A model generated the notes under the pieces. It searched no databases. It was not told where the DNA came from and was given only the letters and a program-made list of their open reading frames with translations. DNA of 64,000 nt. Origin: Seleniibacterium sp963677135 (lineage in GTDB: Bacteria > Desulfobacterota > Desulfuromonadia > Desulfuromonadales > Geopsychrobacteraceae). This document shows, in pieces, positions 8,431 through 17,742 of this stretch. A program made the translations under genes and the position numbers. The stretch's first letter is position 1, and the number at the start of each line of letters is the position of its first letter. Where the stretch lies: the NCBI GenBank assembly GCA_963677135.2, contig CAXXLS010000017.1:558001-622000 (forward strand), read 5' to 3'.

Positions 8431-9447
8431 TCAGGCAAACTGTCTGACCAGCCATTGCCCCACCGTATCGAAATGGGGCCGATACTCAGGGAGGCTGGCG
8501 CGCAGTTTTTCCAGGCATCCGGACAGGCTCTCCGGATGGTACTGAAGACCATGCAGCGATGCTGCGAACCGTTCCATGGGCAGGGGGTCCAGCATGTCGG
8601 TGTAGACCGTGGCCTGTTTGACCGTACCCCTCTCGACGTTCAACAGAACCTCGACTCCGCCCCAGTCGAAACGTTCCTCCAGAGAGTGGGTAAAGGGGGG
8701 CGTCTTACCGAAATTCCATTCCCAACTGCGCTGCAGGGCGAACTTTTCCTCGAATCCGGGCAGCCCGGCAAAATGATCCGGATCGATATATTCCGGACTG
8801 ACATCGACTTGGTAATAGTCCTGGTAGGCCTGGCTGATCGCTTCGCCGACAGTTTGATGCGTGATGTCGGGGACCAGGCTGCTCAAATTGACAACCCGCG
8901 ACTTGACCGAGGTCACACCCTTCGCCTGCAGTTTTTTCGGGTCGGGATTAAGATAGTCCGCAAGTCGGGTCAGATCGGCGCTGAGCAGCAGGGTGCCATG
9001 GTGAAAGCCGCGATCGGACGTTTCCTTGTAGGCCGAACCGGAAAATTTGCGCATCCCTTGGGCGTCTTCAATCACCAGGTCGTTGCGCCCGTTGGCCTTC
9101 CCCTGGATTCCCAGTTTTTCCAGGGCGTTCAAGACGATCCGGGTGGAAACGCTTTTGTCGTACTCCGGTTTGCCGGCCATGAAAGTGAAGCAACTGTTTC
9201 CCAGATCATGAAACACCGCACCGCCTCCGGTCTGGCGGCGGGCCAGCTTGACGCCGTCAGCTTCCATCTTTTCGGTATTGCATTCCCGCCAGGGGTTCTG
9301 AGCGCGGCCGATAACCACGGTGTCGGCATTCTGCCATAAAAACAGGACGCGCTGGTCGGCCGGCATGGAGCGGAAAATAATGTCCTCGACAGTCAGGTTG
9401 AACCAGGGATCGTTGGAATTGGAAATAAGAATTCGTGTTCTGCTCAT
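8431..9447 (-). CDS. lplA: lipoate-protein ligase A
   Basis: A 338-residue enzyme, the same length as E. coli LplA. It activates free lipoate with ATP and attaches it to E2 and GcvH lysines. The RRQTGGGAVFHD motif (residues 70-81) forms the lipoyl-AMP loop. KFSGSAYK near 134-141 carries the active-site lysine, and FHHGTLLL follows. The C-terminal accessory domain typical of the full-length enzyme is present. It is monocistronic, with a well-placed promoter at 9517-9545. It is consistent with the lipoamide-dehydrogenase-type flavoprotein at 26.7 kb, though they are far apart. Confidence 0.95.
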   Translation of the reverse strand: MSRTRILISNSNDPWFNLTVEDIIFRSMPADQRVLFLWQNADTVVIGRAQNPWRECNTEKMEADGVKLARRQTGGGAVFHDLGNSCFTFMAGKPEYDKSVSTRIVLNALEKLGIQGKANGRNDLVIEDAQGMRKFSGSAYKETSDRGFHHGTLLLSADLTRLADYLNPDPKKLQAKGVTSVKSRVVNLSSLVPDITHQTVGEAISQAYQDYYQVDVSPEYIDPDHFAGLPGFEEKFALQRSWEWNFGKTPPFTHSLEERFDWGGVEVLLNVERGTVKQATVYTDMLDPLPMERFAASLHGLQYHPESLSGCLEKLRASLPEYRPHFDTVGQWLVRQFA

Positions 9448-9935
9448 ATTCTGCTCGCTATGAAATTAGAATCGATACGTCGGTTATGAATGGTCGTTGG
9501 AATTGACAATAGGGTCATTATATACAGCTTGTCTCGCGGTGGTAAGGGGCCCTCGCCGTTTTCATCCTGTGGCCGGGCGCTTTGAGGAGGACAGATCAGG
9601 CGGCATGGCCATCGCCCGCAGGATGGATGCTGTCTGCTGTCGATGCTGTTACTGGTCCCCCTTTAAAAACCAAAGACGGATAATCGATATCAGGATGGTT
9701 TTCGCGGGTTCGCTTAAACGGCTTCGGATCGAAGGCCGGCAAACTTTAGTTCCAGAACCGGATCGATCCTGACGTGCCGATCAACCTGTTGAGGTTTCGT
9801 GTCTCCATTGTCGTTGGTTCAACGCAGACGCGGGTAGAATCAATATCAGAACTCCTAGTGAAAAAACTGAACGCCGAATATCAGGTATAATTCCTAGCAG
9901 ACATTTTTTTTGCAAATAAGCGTGACGAGGGTTTT
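9448..9935. other. divergent intergenic region, 488 bp
   Basis: Separates lplA (leftward) from the DUF362/iron-sulfur operon (rightward). It contains the lplA promoter (9517-9545). A TATAAT hexamer at 9886-9891 could be the -10 of the DUF362 operon, but I see no good -35 for it. A short open frame at 9497-9772 has no ribosome site and is not called. Confidence 0.4.
9517..9545 (-). promoter_or_regulatory. sigma70-type promoter for lplA
   Basis: On the minus strand a -35 TTACCA (9540-9545) is followed by a 17-bp spacer and a perfect -10 TATAAT (9517-9522). Transcription would start near 9510, giving a leader of about 60 bases before the lplA ATG at 9447. Confidence 0.55.
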
Positions 9936-10838
9936 ATGGAGCGACGACAATTCATTCGTTCTTTATTTCAGACCGCCATTGCTTTTGGCAGTCTTCCGGT
10001 TTTTGATCTGTTCACCGTTCCTGCTGCGGCAGCAGGTTTTTCCAGTGTTTCCCAACGCCAGGGACAGAACCTCGCGCAGTTGGTTGATGAGACATTGAGT
10101 GCGTTGGGGGGGATCGGAAATTTTGTCAAAGCTGGCGACACGGTTGTGGTCAAACCGAATATCGGCTGGGATCGGACTCCGGAGATGGGGGCCAACACGC
10201 ATCCCGACGTGGTCAAGGCTGTCATCGAGCACTGCCTCGACGCCGGTGCTTCTCAAGTCAGAGTGTTCGACAACTCCTGTAATGATCCACGTCGATGCTA
10301 TGTCAAAAGCGGTATTCAGGGTGCGGTTGAAGGGCTCGGCAGCAGCCGGGTGCGAATTGAACACATGGACCGCCGGGCTTACCAGGAAGTCGCTATCAGG
10401 GAAGGGCGAGAACTGCGCAGTTGGGAGTTCTATCGGCCGGCCATTGAAGCGGACTGCTTCATCAATATCCCGGTCGCCAAAGATCATTCCCTTACGACCC
10501 TCACACTCGGGATGAAAAACATCATGGGTGTCATCGGCGGGAATCGTGGCCGTTTGCATCGCCGGATCGGGGATGCCGTTACCGATATCAACCTCATCGT
10601 CCAGTCCGATTTAACGCTTGTCGACGCCTCGCGAATTTTGCTGCGGAACGGCCCTCAGGGCGGCAATGTGCGTGATGTCGAGTGGCGAAATACGCTGATC
10701 GCTTCGAGCGATATCGTCGCTGCCGACAGCGTTGCCGCAACCCTGTTCGGCTATCGGCCGGAAGATATCCCGACAGTGGTTGCGGGGGCAAAACGCGGTC
10801 TGGGGACCATGGACCTGAAGCGGATACAGATGGTATGA
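9936..10838 (+). CDS. Tat-exported DUF362-domain protein
   Basis: A 300-residue DUF362 protein beginning MERRQFIRSLFQ, followed by a hydrophobic stretch and an Ala-rich AAAAG region. This is a twin-arginine signal, so the protein is probably exported folded, possibly with a cofactor. The conserved core includes VVVKPNIGWDRTPEMGANTHP (residues about 69-89) and IPVAKDHSLTTLTLGMKNIMG. DUF362 domains often accompany ferredoxin domains, and here the iron-sulfur part is on the next gene, overlapping by ATGA. I infer a two-component redox unit facing the periplasm. Cysteines are few (in the CLDAG, SCND, RCY and DCF segments), with no CxxCxxC cluster motif. Reaction unknown. Confidence 0.85.
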   Translation: MERRQFIRSLFQTAIAFGSLPVFDLFTVPAAAAGFSSVSQRQGQNLAQLVDETLSALGGIGNFVKAGDTVVVKPNIGWDRTPEMGANTHPDVVKAVIEHCLDAGASQVRVFDNSCNDPRRCYVKSGIQGAVEGLGSSRVRIEHMDRRAYQEVAIREGRELRSWEFYRPAIEADCFINIPVAKDHSLTTLTLGMKNIMGVIGGNRGRLHRRIGDAVTDINLIVQSDLTLVDASRILLRNGPQGGNVRDVEWRNTLIASSDIVAADSVAATLFGYRPEDIPTVVAGAKRGLGTMDLKRIQMV

Positions 10839-12382
10839 AAAGGCTCTTGAGCAAAGCCAATGCCCGTCGAACCGTGCAACTGCTCTGTTTGTTCGGTTTC
10901 CTCTGGCTGTTTGTACAGACCGAGTACAGGGGGCTCGATCAGCTACCCTATCCGGTCAGCCTGTTGTTCCGTATCGATCCGCTGGCAGCCCTTGCGGATT
11001 TACTTGCACCGGGTGATTTCAGCTGGTCGTTGTGGCCCGCTCTGGTCCTGTTGGTGTTGACGGCTCTGTTCGGGCGCTTTTTCTGTGGCTGGATCTGCCC
11101 CCTTGGCACCACCATCGATGGGGCTGGCAAATTGACCGGTCGCGGTCCGACTCGTTGTCGTAGCGGCTGGCGTAAAGTTAAATACCTCCTGCTTATATCC
11201 CTGACGGCAGCAAGTTTCGGTGGTTTGCAACTGCTCGGCCTGTTCGATCCCTTGGCGATCTTTTTACGCTCCCTGACGCTGGCGTTTTATCCTGCCTACA
11301 ACCTGGGAATGAACGGCCTTTTCGATTGGGCGTACCGATATGACATCCCGGTATTGAACGGCCTCTATCCTGTCTTTCGCGACAATCTGATGGCCTTTTT
11401 TCAGCCGACATATACTCTCGGTCTGTTCACCCTGCTGGTTTTCCTGACGATTCTGCTGCTCGAACGGATTGAGCGGCGTTTCTGGTGCAAGAACCTTTGC
11501 CCTTTGGGCGCCTTGTTCGGTCTTTGCAGCCGCCGGTCATTGCTGGTGCGGCAACCCGGAAGATTGTGTAACGACTGTCAGCAATGCGTAACGGACTGTC
11601 GCATGAATGCTGTTGGCGAACAAGAACTGAAGGGGAGTGAATGTATCGAGTGCCTCGACTGCAGTGACTACTGTCCGCAGAATAGAGTCCGTTTTGTATT
11701 AAAAGGTCCACGCCCCCCACAATCTGTTGATCTTTCACGGCGTGACCTGCTGGTTTCGATCTCTGGCGGTCTGATCATGGCGCCTGTCGCGACAATAGCT
11801 CCACAGAGCTACAGGCTTAATCCTTACCTGCTTCGTCCGCCTGGGGCTGTAGGCGAGTCAGAATTTCTGCGTCGCTGTGTGCGCTGCGGCGAATGTATGA
11901 AGGTCTGCATCGGACAGGCTTTGCATCCGGCACTGTTCGAAGCCGGGGCGACAGGACTCTGGACGCCGCTTGTGGTCGCTCGCCTGGGTTATTGCGAATA
12001 CAACTGTACCCTTTGCGGTCAGGTCTGTCCGACTGGTGCGATTCAACGATTAACCCTGGAGAAGAAACAAAAAACGGTTATCGGACTGGCAGTGTTTGAT
12101 AAAAACCGCTGCCTGCCGTTTGCGCGTCAGGAGGAATGCCTGGTCTGCGAGGAGCATTGTCCGACGAGCGAAAAGGCCATCGTCTTTGAAGAACAACTGA
12201 TTACCGTCGCCGGTCGGGTGCGGCAACTGAAAGTTCCCAGGGTGGTGACCGACAAGTGTATTGGCTGCGGTATCTGCGAAACCCGTTGTCCCCTCGACGG
12301 ATCCGGCGCTATCCGAGTTGTCAATGAAGTCGAAAGTCGGCGGCCCCGGTCATTGGTTGAGAAGGGCTCAGTTTATGGTTAG
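10835..12382 (+). CDS. NapH-NapG-like fused membrane polyferredoxin
   Basis: A 515-residue iron-sulfur membrane protein. Residues 1-230 carry several membrane helices and two Cx3CP motifs (C84/C88 and C218/C222), as in NapH/MauN-type proteins. Then come two [4Fe-4S] motifs (C245-C255 and C270-C280). At residues 301-322 there is a twin-arginine plus hydrophobic segment (SRRDLLVSISGG), followed by a NapG-like domain with four more cluster motifs (C348-C358, C387-C398, C426-C442, C475-C485). It probably moves electrons from quinol across the membrane. ATG at 10835 overlaps the upstream stop (ATGA); the longer frame from 10682 is rejected. Its natural partner is the DUF362 protein. Confidence 0.85.
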   Translation: MKRLLSKANARRTVQLLCLFGFLWLFVQTEYRGLDQLPYPVSLLFRIDPLAALADLLAPGDFSWSLWPALVLLVLTALFGRFFCGWICPLGTTIDGAGKLTGRGPTRCRSGWRKVKYLLLISLTAASFGGLQLLGLFDPLAIFLRSLTLAFYPAYNLGMNGLFDWAYRYDIPVLNGLYPVFRDNLMAFFQPTYTLGLFTLLVFLTILLLERIERRFWCKNLCPLGALFGLCSRRSLLVRQPGRLCNDCQQCVTDCRMNAVGEQELKGSECIECLDCSDYCPQNRVRFVLKGPRPPQSVDLSRRDLLVSISGGLIMAPVATIAPQSYRLNPYLLRPPGAVGESEFLRRCVRCGECMKVCIGQALHPALFEAGATGLWTPLVVARLGYCEYNCTLCGQVCPTGAIQRLTLEKKQKTVIGLAVFDKNRCLPFARQEECLVCEEHCPTSEKAIVFEEQLITVAGRVRQLKVPRVVTDKCIGCGICETRCPLDGSGAIRVVNEVESRRPRSLVEKGSVYG

Positions 12383-12861
12383 CGGCAGGTGGGGTTTTGA
12401 TGGGGCGGTTCTGCTCTTGAAGGCCTCCGGCTCGGTAGCCATCCTGCCTGATAGTCGAGCGATCCGTCGTGGTTTTGATTTGAGGTTGGGACACCTAACC
12501 TTTTGGAATCCCATGCCGTCACATAAAAACTGCGTAAGAAGATTTCAATACGGAAAGCGAAGAGCCGAAAGAACTCGTAGAAAGTTTGGATGCCATGAAG
12601 GGATCAATTGCTCTATGGCCTGAACAGGCTGACCTTTACATAACGGCTATCCCCTGGCGGGTTTTTAAGAATGCCGACTCCTCATTAGCACTGCAGTGAA
12701 GCTTTTGACAACAGCAGACGAAGCAAAATGCTGCTTCATTTGAATGGCGGACCATTCATATAATCTGCGTGACAGGTCCAGATAAGAATTTCATTTTATG
12801 AATGAGTGCGGTATAACCAGCATTCAAGTCTGGTTGTCGACTATTTTCCTGTCTGGTTTCG
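12383..12861. other. 479-bp intergenic region
   Basis: Between the iron-sulfur operon and a histidine kinase on the same strand. I see no terminator, RNA fold or credible open frame; the frame at 12261-12623 overlaps the upstream gene and has no coding character. It must include the kinase promoter, which I could not place. Confidence 0.35.
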
Positions 12862-14874
12862 ATGAAGAACAGCAAATCAAAAAGCATACTGACTCTGCTG
12901 GTCAGCCTTTCACTGACTCTTCTGATCATTATTACGATTTTCAATTCTCTGACCCTCTACCAGCAATACCAGCGTTATTCACAAACTGTCAGTTCCGAAG
13001 CAGTGCTGAGAAAATGTTACTCCCTCTTTCAGGTCGTAAGGCACTATGGATTTGAACGGGGACGGGTTAATGTTGTTTTGAATTTCAAGGGGCCTTCAGA
13101 AAGAATTCAACCTTCAATTGATTTTCTGCGTCAACATCGAACAGATGGCGACCATAAACTGAAAGACACTCTCAAAAGTCTTCAGACTCTGCCCGGATAT
13201 GAATCTCTTCCCGTCATTGAGCAGATAACCAAAACCCAAGAAGAAATAGATCGCTTGAGAGAACGGTACGAAGCGCAGTTTCTGCTGCCTTTTCAAGACC
13301 GGGACAGTGAGCTTGACGATCTTTGGTTTCAGAAGATGTCGCAGCAGATCAGGCAGATCAGTTTCCTTATCTTTGCGATCAAGCAGCAAACCGGCTGGTC
13401 AAAAGGTCAGAAGCCACTGTCAGAAACCGCTTACCTGCTGTCAAAACTTCGCGATCATGCCGGTCCGGTTGCATCATATCTGAAAGCGGCATCATTCAAC
13501 ATTCAGAGTCTCACAGACGGCAGGATTGAAGAGATCCGAAACCGCAAAGATGTTGCTGAAGAGTATCTCAGTAAACTGATCTTCATTGCATCGGAAATCC
13601 TGACCAGAGACAGCCTCGCTGCAGTCAGGGATTTCAGGCATCAATATTTCGAAGTTTTCTATCCGCTTGCCCAACGTTATATGGAGACGGTTCTGGCAGG
13701 CAGACCAAATCCCCAGTTGGAAAAAAACTACCTCGACGTTGGGGTGAAGGTGCTGGAACAACTCAACAGTATCGGTATTGCTCTTGAACAGGCCTGTACG
13801 ACAGTCAGCAAAGAGGTCATTGCTGAACAACTGCGTTATTTACTGATTGGTATCATCGTTTCCATCATTATCTTTCTCATTATTTTTTACAGCATTTACC
13901 TTCTTTATCGGCGCATGTACCTCAGGGTGATCGACAGCGCCAGGAAAATGGATCAATTGACCCACGGAAACCTGGGTATCGACATAAAACCCTCCGGTAT
14001 TTCGGATGAAATCGGCCTCATTGAAAAGGGTTTGCAGAAATTCAAGGAAAACCTCCAGACGATTATCCAGAGCAATGAACAGCTGAAGAAGGAAATAGAA
14101 GAAAGGATCAAAGCCGAGACAGAAAGGGAATACCTGGAAGCTCAATTGCGCCAAAAGCATAAAATGGAGGCTGTCGGTTACATCGCTGGAGGCGTGGCGC
14201 ATAATTTCAACAACGACCTTTCAATTATTCTGGGGAGTATCGAGCTTGCGGAATTGAAGGGGCCGAAGTTCAGTGAGATGAGTGCTCTTCTTGAAAAGGC
14301 AAAAAAGGCCGTTTACCATTCACGGGATCTGATTAAAAAGATCATGGCCTACAGTCAGAAAGAGATTCAGCAAAAAGCCCCAGTACAACTCTCCTCAATC
14401 ATTGAACATGCGGTTGGATTCTTGCAGTCAACGCAGCCTGCGACGGTAAATTTCATTCAGGAAATCCATCCGGAAAGCACCTCGGCCATTATTTTTGGAG
14501 ATCCCTTGCAGCTGCACGATGTTCTGGTTGATCTTTGTGAAAATTCAATACAGGCCATGGCGGGGGAGGGCGATCTGAAAATCAGCCTGGAAAAGGCAGA
14601 TATTCACAGCAAAGACATTCCCGCTCAATATTCAGCAAAACCGGGACCCTTTTTGAAGCTAAGCGTTGGTGATACCGGGCATGGTATGTCCCGGGAGATG
14701 CTGGATAAGATTTTCGATCCCTTCTTTACCACCAAGGGGCTGCATGAAGGAGCAGGAATGGGACTTGCCACGGTTCAAGGCATCGTCTCTCAGCACGGCG
14801 GCATGATAACGGTCAGCAGTGTTCCACGGCAGGGCTCAATTTTTGAGCTCTATTTTCCGATTCAAATCGGTTGA
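12862..14874 (+). CDS. membrane sensor histidine kinase with HAMP
   Basis: A 670-residue kinase anchored by two membrane helices (about 10-30 and 327-349), with a roughly 295-residue helical extracytoplasmic sensor between them and no recognisable ligand motif. A HAMP segment (about 350-405) and a coiled coil lead to a HisKA domain with VAHNFNND, phosphorylatable His near 446. The HATPase part has GDTGHGM, FDPFFTTKG and GMGLATVQG boxes. No receiver domain is attached and no response regulator is adjacent, so its partner is unknown. The soluble hybrid kinase 409 bp downstream has a related HDFNN-type core. Start at 12862 is the first ATG, with a weak ribosome site. Confidence 0.88.
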   Translation: MKNSKSKSILTLLVSLSLTLLIIITIFNSLTLYQQYQRYSQTVSSEAVLRKCYSLFQVVRHYGFERGRVNVVLNFKGPSERIQPSIDFLRQHRTDGDHKLKDTLKSLQTLPGYESLPVIEQITKTQEEIDRLRERYEAQFLLPFQDRDSELDDLWFQKMSQQIRQISFLIFAIKQQTGWSKGQKPLSETAYLLSKLRDHAGPVASYLKAASFNIQSLTDGRIEEIRNRKDVAEEYLSKLIFIASEILTRDSLAAVRDFRHQYFEVFYPLAQRYMETVLAGRPNPQLEKNYLDVGVKVLEQLNSIGIALEQACTTVSKEVIAEQLRYLLIGIIVSIIIFLIIFYSIYLLYRRMYLRVIDSARKMDQLTHGNLGIDIKPSGISDEIGLIEKGLQKFKENLQTIIQSNEQLKKEIEERIKAETEREYLEAQLRQKHKMEAVGYIAGGVAHNFNNDLSIILGSIELAELKGPKFSEMSALLEKAKKAVYHSRDLIKKIMAYSQKEIQQKAPVQLSSIIEHAVGFLQSTQPATVNFIQEIHPESTSAIIFGDPLQLHDVLVDLCENSIQAMAGEGDLKISLEKADIHSKDIPAQYSAKPGPFLKLSVGDTGHGMSREMLDKIFDPFFTTKGLHEGAGMGLATVQGIVSQHGGMITVSSVPRQGSIFELYFPIQIG

Positions 14875-15283
14875 CGACTGAACGTCGGGCCTGCTGTCCT
14901 GAAATATTCCTCTCATCCGGACCTGCCTCCTTTGAAATTCCTGACAGCGCTCTTCTCTGTGGTAAAGAACCGGTCATCGGTGCAAGCTCGGATGTGTTCT
15001 CTTCAAAGCGGCTTTGCTGTCATTTACGGCAACGGGCGGGAGGGGGGCGATTTTCCTGTCAAACATCATCCCATGACAATCGGAATTCTTATGGGCAGAG
15101 ACGGTTAATTTTTAAGAAGTTAACAACTTCTAAAAAACTGCCAGTCATGTTAAGGTCTTCCAGATACCTAAAAAAAAATTTCTTAATGACATCTCCTGAT
15201 TCACGCTGATAGCCGGAACCTGCAAAGTCCCACCAAAACAAAACAGCTCTTTTGTGTGGTGACTGATCTGAAATGATTGATGA
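14875..15283. other. 409-bp intergenic region
   Basis: Between two kinase genes on the same strand. It is more AT-rich in its second half. The short open frame at 14871-15209 shows no family resemblance and starts inside the previous gene, so it is not called. No terminator or clear promoter is visible. Confidence 0.35.
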
Positions 15284-17647
15284 ATGGCAGAGATAAGACA
15301 GAACGCATGTCGGATGAAGGATGAGACATTGAAAAGCCAAGAAAGACTTGAACGAATGGCCAACACTGTTCCGGTCATGCTCTATGATTCGGTGTTGGAT
15401 TCGGATGGCACAAGTCGTTTCCTTTACGTTGCCCCTAAGCCATGTCGCGAAATTCTCGAATTGGATCCCGATGAACTTTTGAGGGACATGAGTTTAGTCT
15501 GGAAGCTTATTCATCCAGAGGATGTCGAGCGCTTTCACCAGGAGGACCTTAAAGCGAACCTGGCGGGAAAAATCTTTACCACTGAAGTTCGAATAATAAC
15601 CCCTTCCGGGCGTTTAAAGTGGCTTCATGTCCACTCCAAACCGAATACGGCCAAGGCTGGAGGTCCGGTCGTATGGACCGGTTATCTTCAGGATATCACC
15701 GAACGTAAGTTGGCAGAGGAAAAATTAAAGGAGGCGGAACAGAAGCTGCGGCTCATCATAGAGCACAGTACGAACCTTTTCTATATTCATTCACCAGATA
15801 ATGTTTTCACTTACATCAGTCCACAGTCTCGTCGGTTTTTCGATTTTGAGCCAGAAGAAGCGGCCTTTCAATGGACAGATCTGATTACGGACAATCCATT
15901 GAACGCGGAAGCCGTCTTTGCGACCCGAAGGGCCTTGGAAACAGGCCAGCGGCAACCATCCTATCAGGTCGAGTGTCGGAGCAAAAAGGGCCGAACTATA
16001 TGGGTTGAGGTCAACGAAGCGCCCGTCATTGACAATGGTAAAGTTACGGCAATAGCAGGCTCTTTGACCGATATTACCCAACGGAAACGCGCCGAGAAGG
16101 CATTAAGGGAAAGTGAATTTTTCTTCAAGGAGTCGCAGCGTGCGGCGTCAGTCGGCTCTTATAAGGCTGATTTAATCAGTGGTTGTTGGGAGTCGTCGGA
16201 GGTCATGGACTCCATTTTCGGCATTGGTCCTGACTATCCCCGAAACATTCAAGGGTGGCTCGATCTTGTTCATCCCGATGACAGGGAGATGATGGAGCGA
16301 TACTTAACGGAGGACGTCATCGGCCAGGGGCGCCCCTTTTTCAAAGAATACCGTATCAAGCGGGCCAACGATGGCGAGATGAGATGGGTTATGGGATCAG
16401 GCTCACTGACATCCAAAAGCCAGAATGAGATGCTTTTGATGGGCACCATTCTGGATATCACCGAAAAGAAACTGGAAGAGGAAGAGAAAATAAAACTGAT
16501 TGCCCAACTTCAGCAATCCCAAAAGGTCGAAGCCCTTGGCCGTCTGGCCGGCGGAGTGGCTCATGACTTCAATAATAAGTTGAGCATTATTCTTGGTCAC
16601 GCGGAACTTGCCCAGAGAAAAGAGAAAATCTCTCCGGCACTCCAAAAGCATCTCGTTCATATTCAGCAGGCTGCAGGGAGATCTGCTGACATTGTCCGCC
16701 AGCTCCTTGCCTTTGCGCGCAGACAACAAGTTTCTCCCCAAGTATTGGATTTAAACGACACGATACAGGGGACGCTCAAGATGATGAGACGACTGGTCGG
16801 AGAAGAAATCGAGGTGGATTGGAAACCAAATGATGTCCTCTGGCCGGTCAAATTTGATCCTGCTCAGATCGATCAGATCCTGACCAATCTCTGTATCAAC
16901 GCTCGAGATGCTATTGACGGATTCGGCCGGATTACCATTGAGGTTCAAAATAAAAAATACGATTGTTTACAACAATCAGAGGGCAAGGACTTTGTCCCCG
17001 GAGACTACGTACAGCTTACAGTGAAAGATGACGGGTGCGGGATGCCTAAGAAAGAACTTGATGTCATCTTCGAACCGTTTTTCACAACCAAAAGCGTGGG
17101 TAAGGGGACCGGACTCGGACTGGCAACAGTTTATGGGATTGTCAAGCAAAACGAGGGGTATATAGAGGTGTCGAGTCGGGTAGGACAAGGCACGGCTTTT
17201 CAGATCTATTTGCCACGACATCTTGGCGAGGTTGAGCAGGTTCCAGCCCGTAAATATTTATCACAGGAAGGCTCTGGCAGGGAAACTATTCTTGTGGTCG
17301 AGGACGAAGCCGGGATATTAGAGGTGACCGTGCAGCTGCTTGAAATGCAGGGATATCGCGTTTTGGCCGCGAATACGCCTGCTGAAGCGATCCGCCTGGC
17401 GACAGGGCATCCGGGCAAAATCGATCTTCTTATGACCGATGTCGTCATGCCGGAAATGAACGGCCGGGTGCTGGCGGAGAAACTTCTTCAATGCTACCCA
17501 GATCTCAGGTGCTTGTTCATGTCAGGGTATACGGATGATGTTATCGCTCATCACGGTGTCCTGAGAGAAGGGGTCCATTTTATCCATAAGCCCTTTTCGT
17601 TGAATGATATTTCCGGGAAATTAAGGCAGGTGTTTGAATCTCCTTAG
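15284..17647 (+). CDS. soluble PAS-PAS-PAS hybrid histidine kinase
   Basis: A 787-residue cytoplasmic hybrid kinase without membrane helices. Three PAS/PAC units occupy about 15-145, 146-270 and 271-400, each closing with a DITERK or DITQRK type junction. HisKA follows with VAHDFNNKLSIILGH (His near 426), then an HATPase (DDGCGMP, FEPFFTTKS, GTGLGLATVYG). A C-terminal receiver (about 665-787) has ILVVEDE, acceptor Asp in MTDVVMPEMNG near 718, and the switch Lys in HKPF. The signal is probably an intracellular redox or small-ligand cue sensed by PAS. The start could also be the ATG ten codons further in; neither has a strong ribosome site. Confidence 0.9.
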   Translation: MAEIRQNACRMKDETLKSQERLERMANTVPVMLYDSVLDSDGTSRFLYVAPKPCREILELDPDELLRDMSLVWKLIHPEDVERFHQEDLKANLAGKIFTTEVRIITPSGRLKWLHVHSKPNTAKAGGPVVWTGYLQDITERKLAEEKLKEAEQKLRLIIEHSTNLFYIHSPDNVFTYISPQSRRFFDFEPEEAAFQWTDLITDNPLNAEAVFATRRALETGQRQPSYQVECRSKKGRTIWVEVNEAPVIDNGKVTAIAGSLTDITQRKRAEKALRESEFFFKESQRAASVGSYKADLISGCWESSEVMDSIFGIGPDYPRNIQGWLDLVHPDDREMMERYLTEDVIGQGRPFFKEYRIKRANDGEMRWVMGSGSLTSKSQNEMLLMGTILDITEKKLEEEEKIKLIAQLQQSQKVEALGRLAGGVAHDFNNKLSIILGHAELAQRKEKISPALQKHLVHIQQAAGRSADIVRQLLAFARRQQVSPQVLDLNDTIQGTLKMMRRLVGEEIEVDWKPNDVLWPVKFDPAQIDQILTNLCINARDAIDGFGRITIEVQNKKYDCLQQSEGKDFVPGDYVQLTVKDDGCGMPKKELDVIFEPFFTTKSVGKGTGLGLATVYGIVKQNEGYIEVSSRVGQGTAFQIYLPRHLGEVEQVPARKYLSQEGSGRETILVVEDEAGILEVTVQLLEMQGYRVLAANTPAEAIRLATGHPGKIDLLMTDVVMPEMNGRVLAEKLLQCYPDLRCLFMSGYTDDVIAHHGVLREGVHFIHKPFSLNDISGKLRQVFESP

Positions 17648-17742
17648 GATTGAATCGATCCTCTTAGGTCTCAGGGTTTCCCCAATCTGAATATTCAACC
17701 GCACCCTGTGGCTTTTTCAGGGGAAAACGATGGCCACCATGC

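Noticed and set aside
10682..10834. 5' extension of the NapH-NapG-like frame
   Set aside because: Overlaps the DUF362 gene out of frame and is an Arg/Cys-rich artefact; ATG at 10835 gives the ATGA overlap.
14871..15209. Possible remnant of a response regulator between the two kinases
   Set aside because: Checked for receiver motifs (acidic pair, acceptor Asp, switch Lys); none are present.
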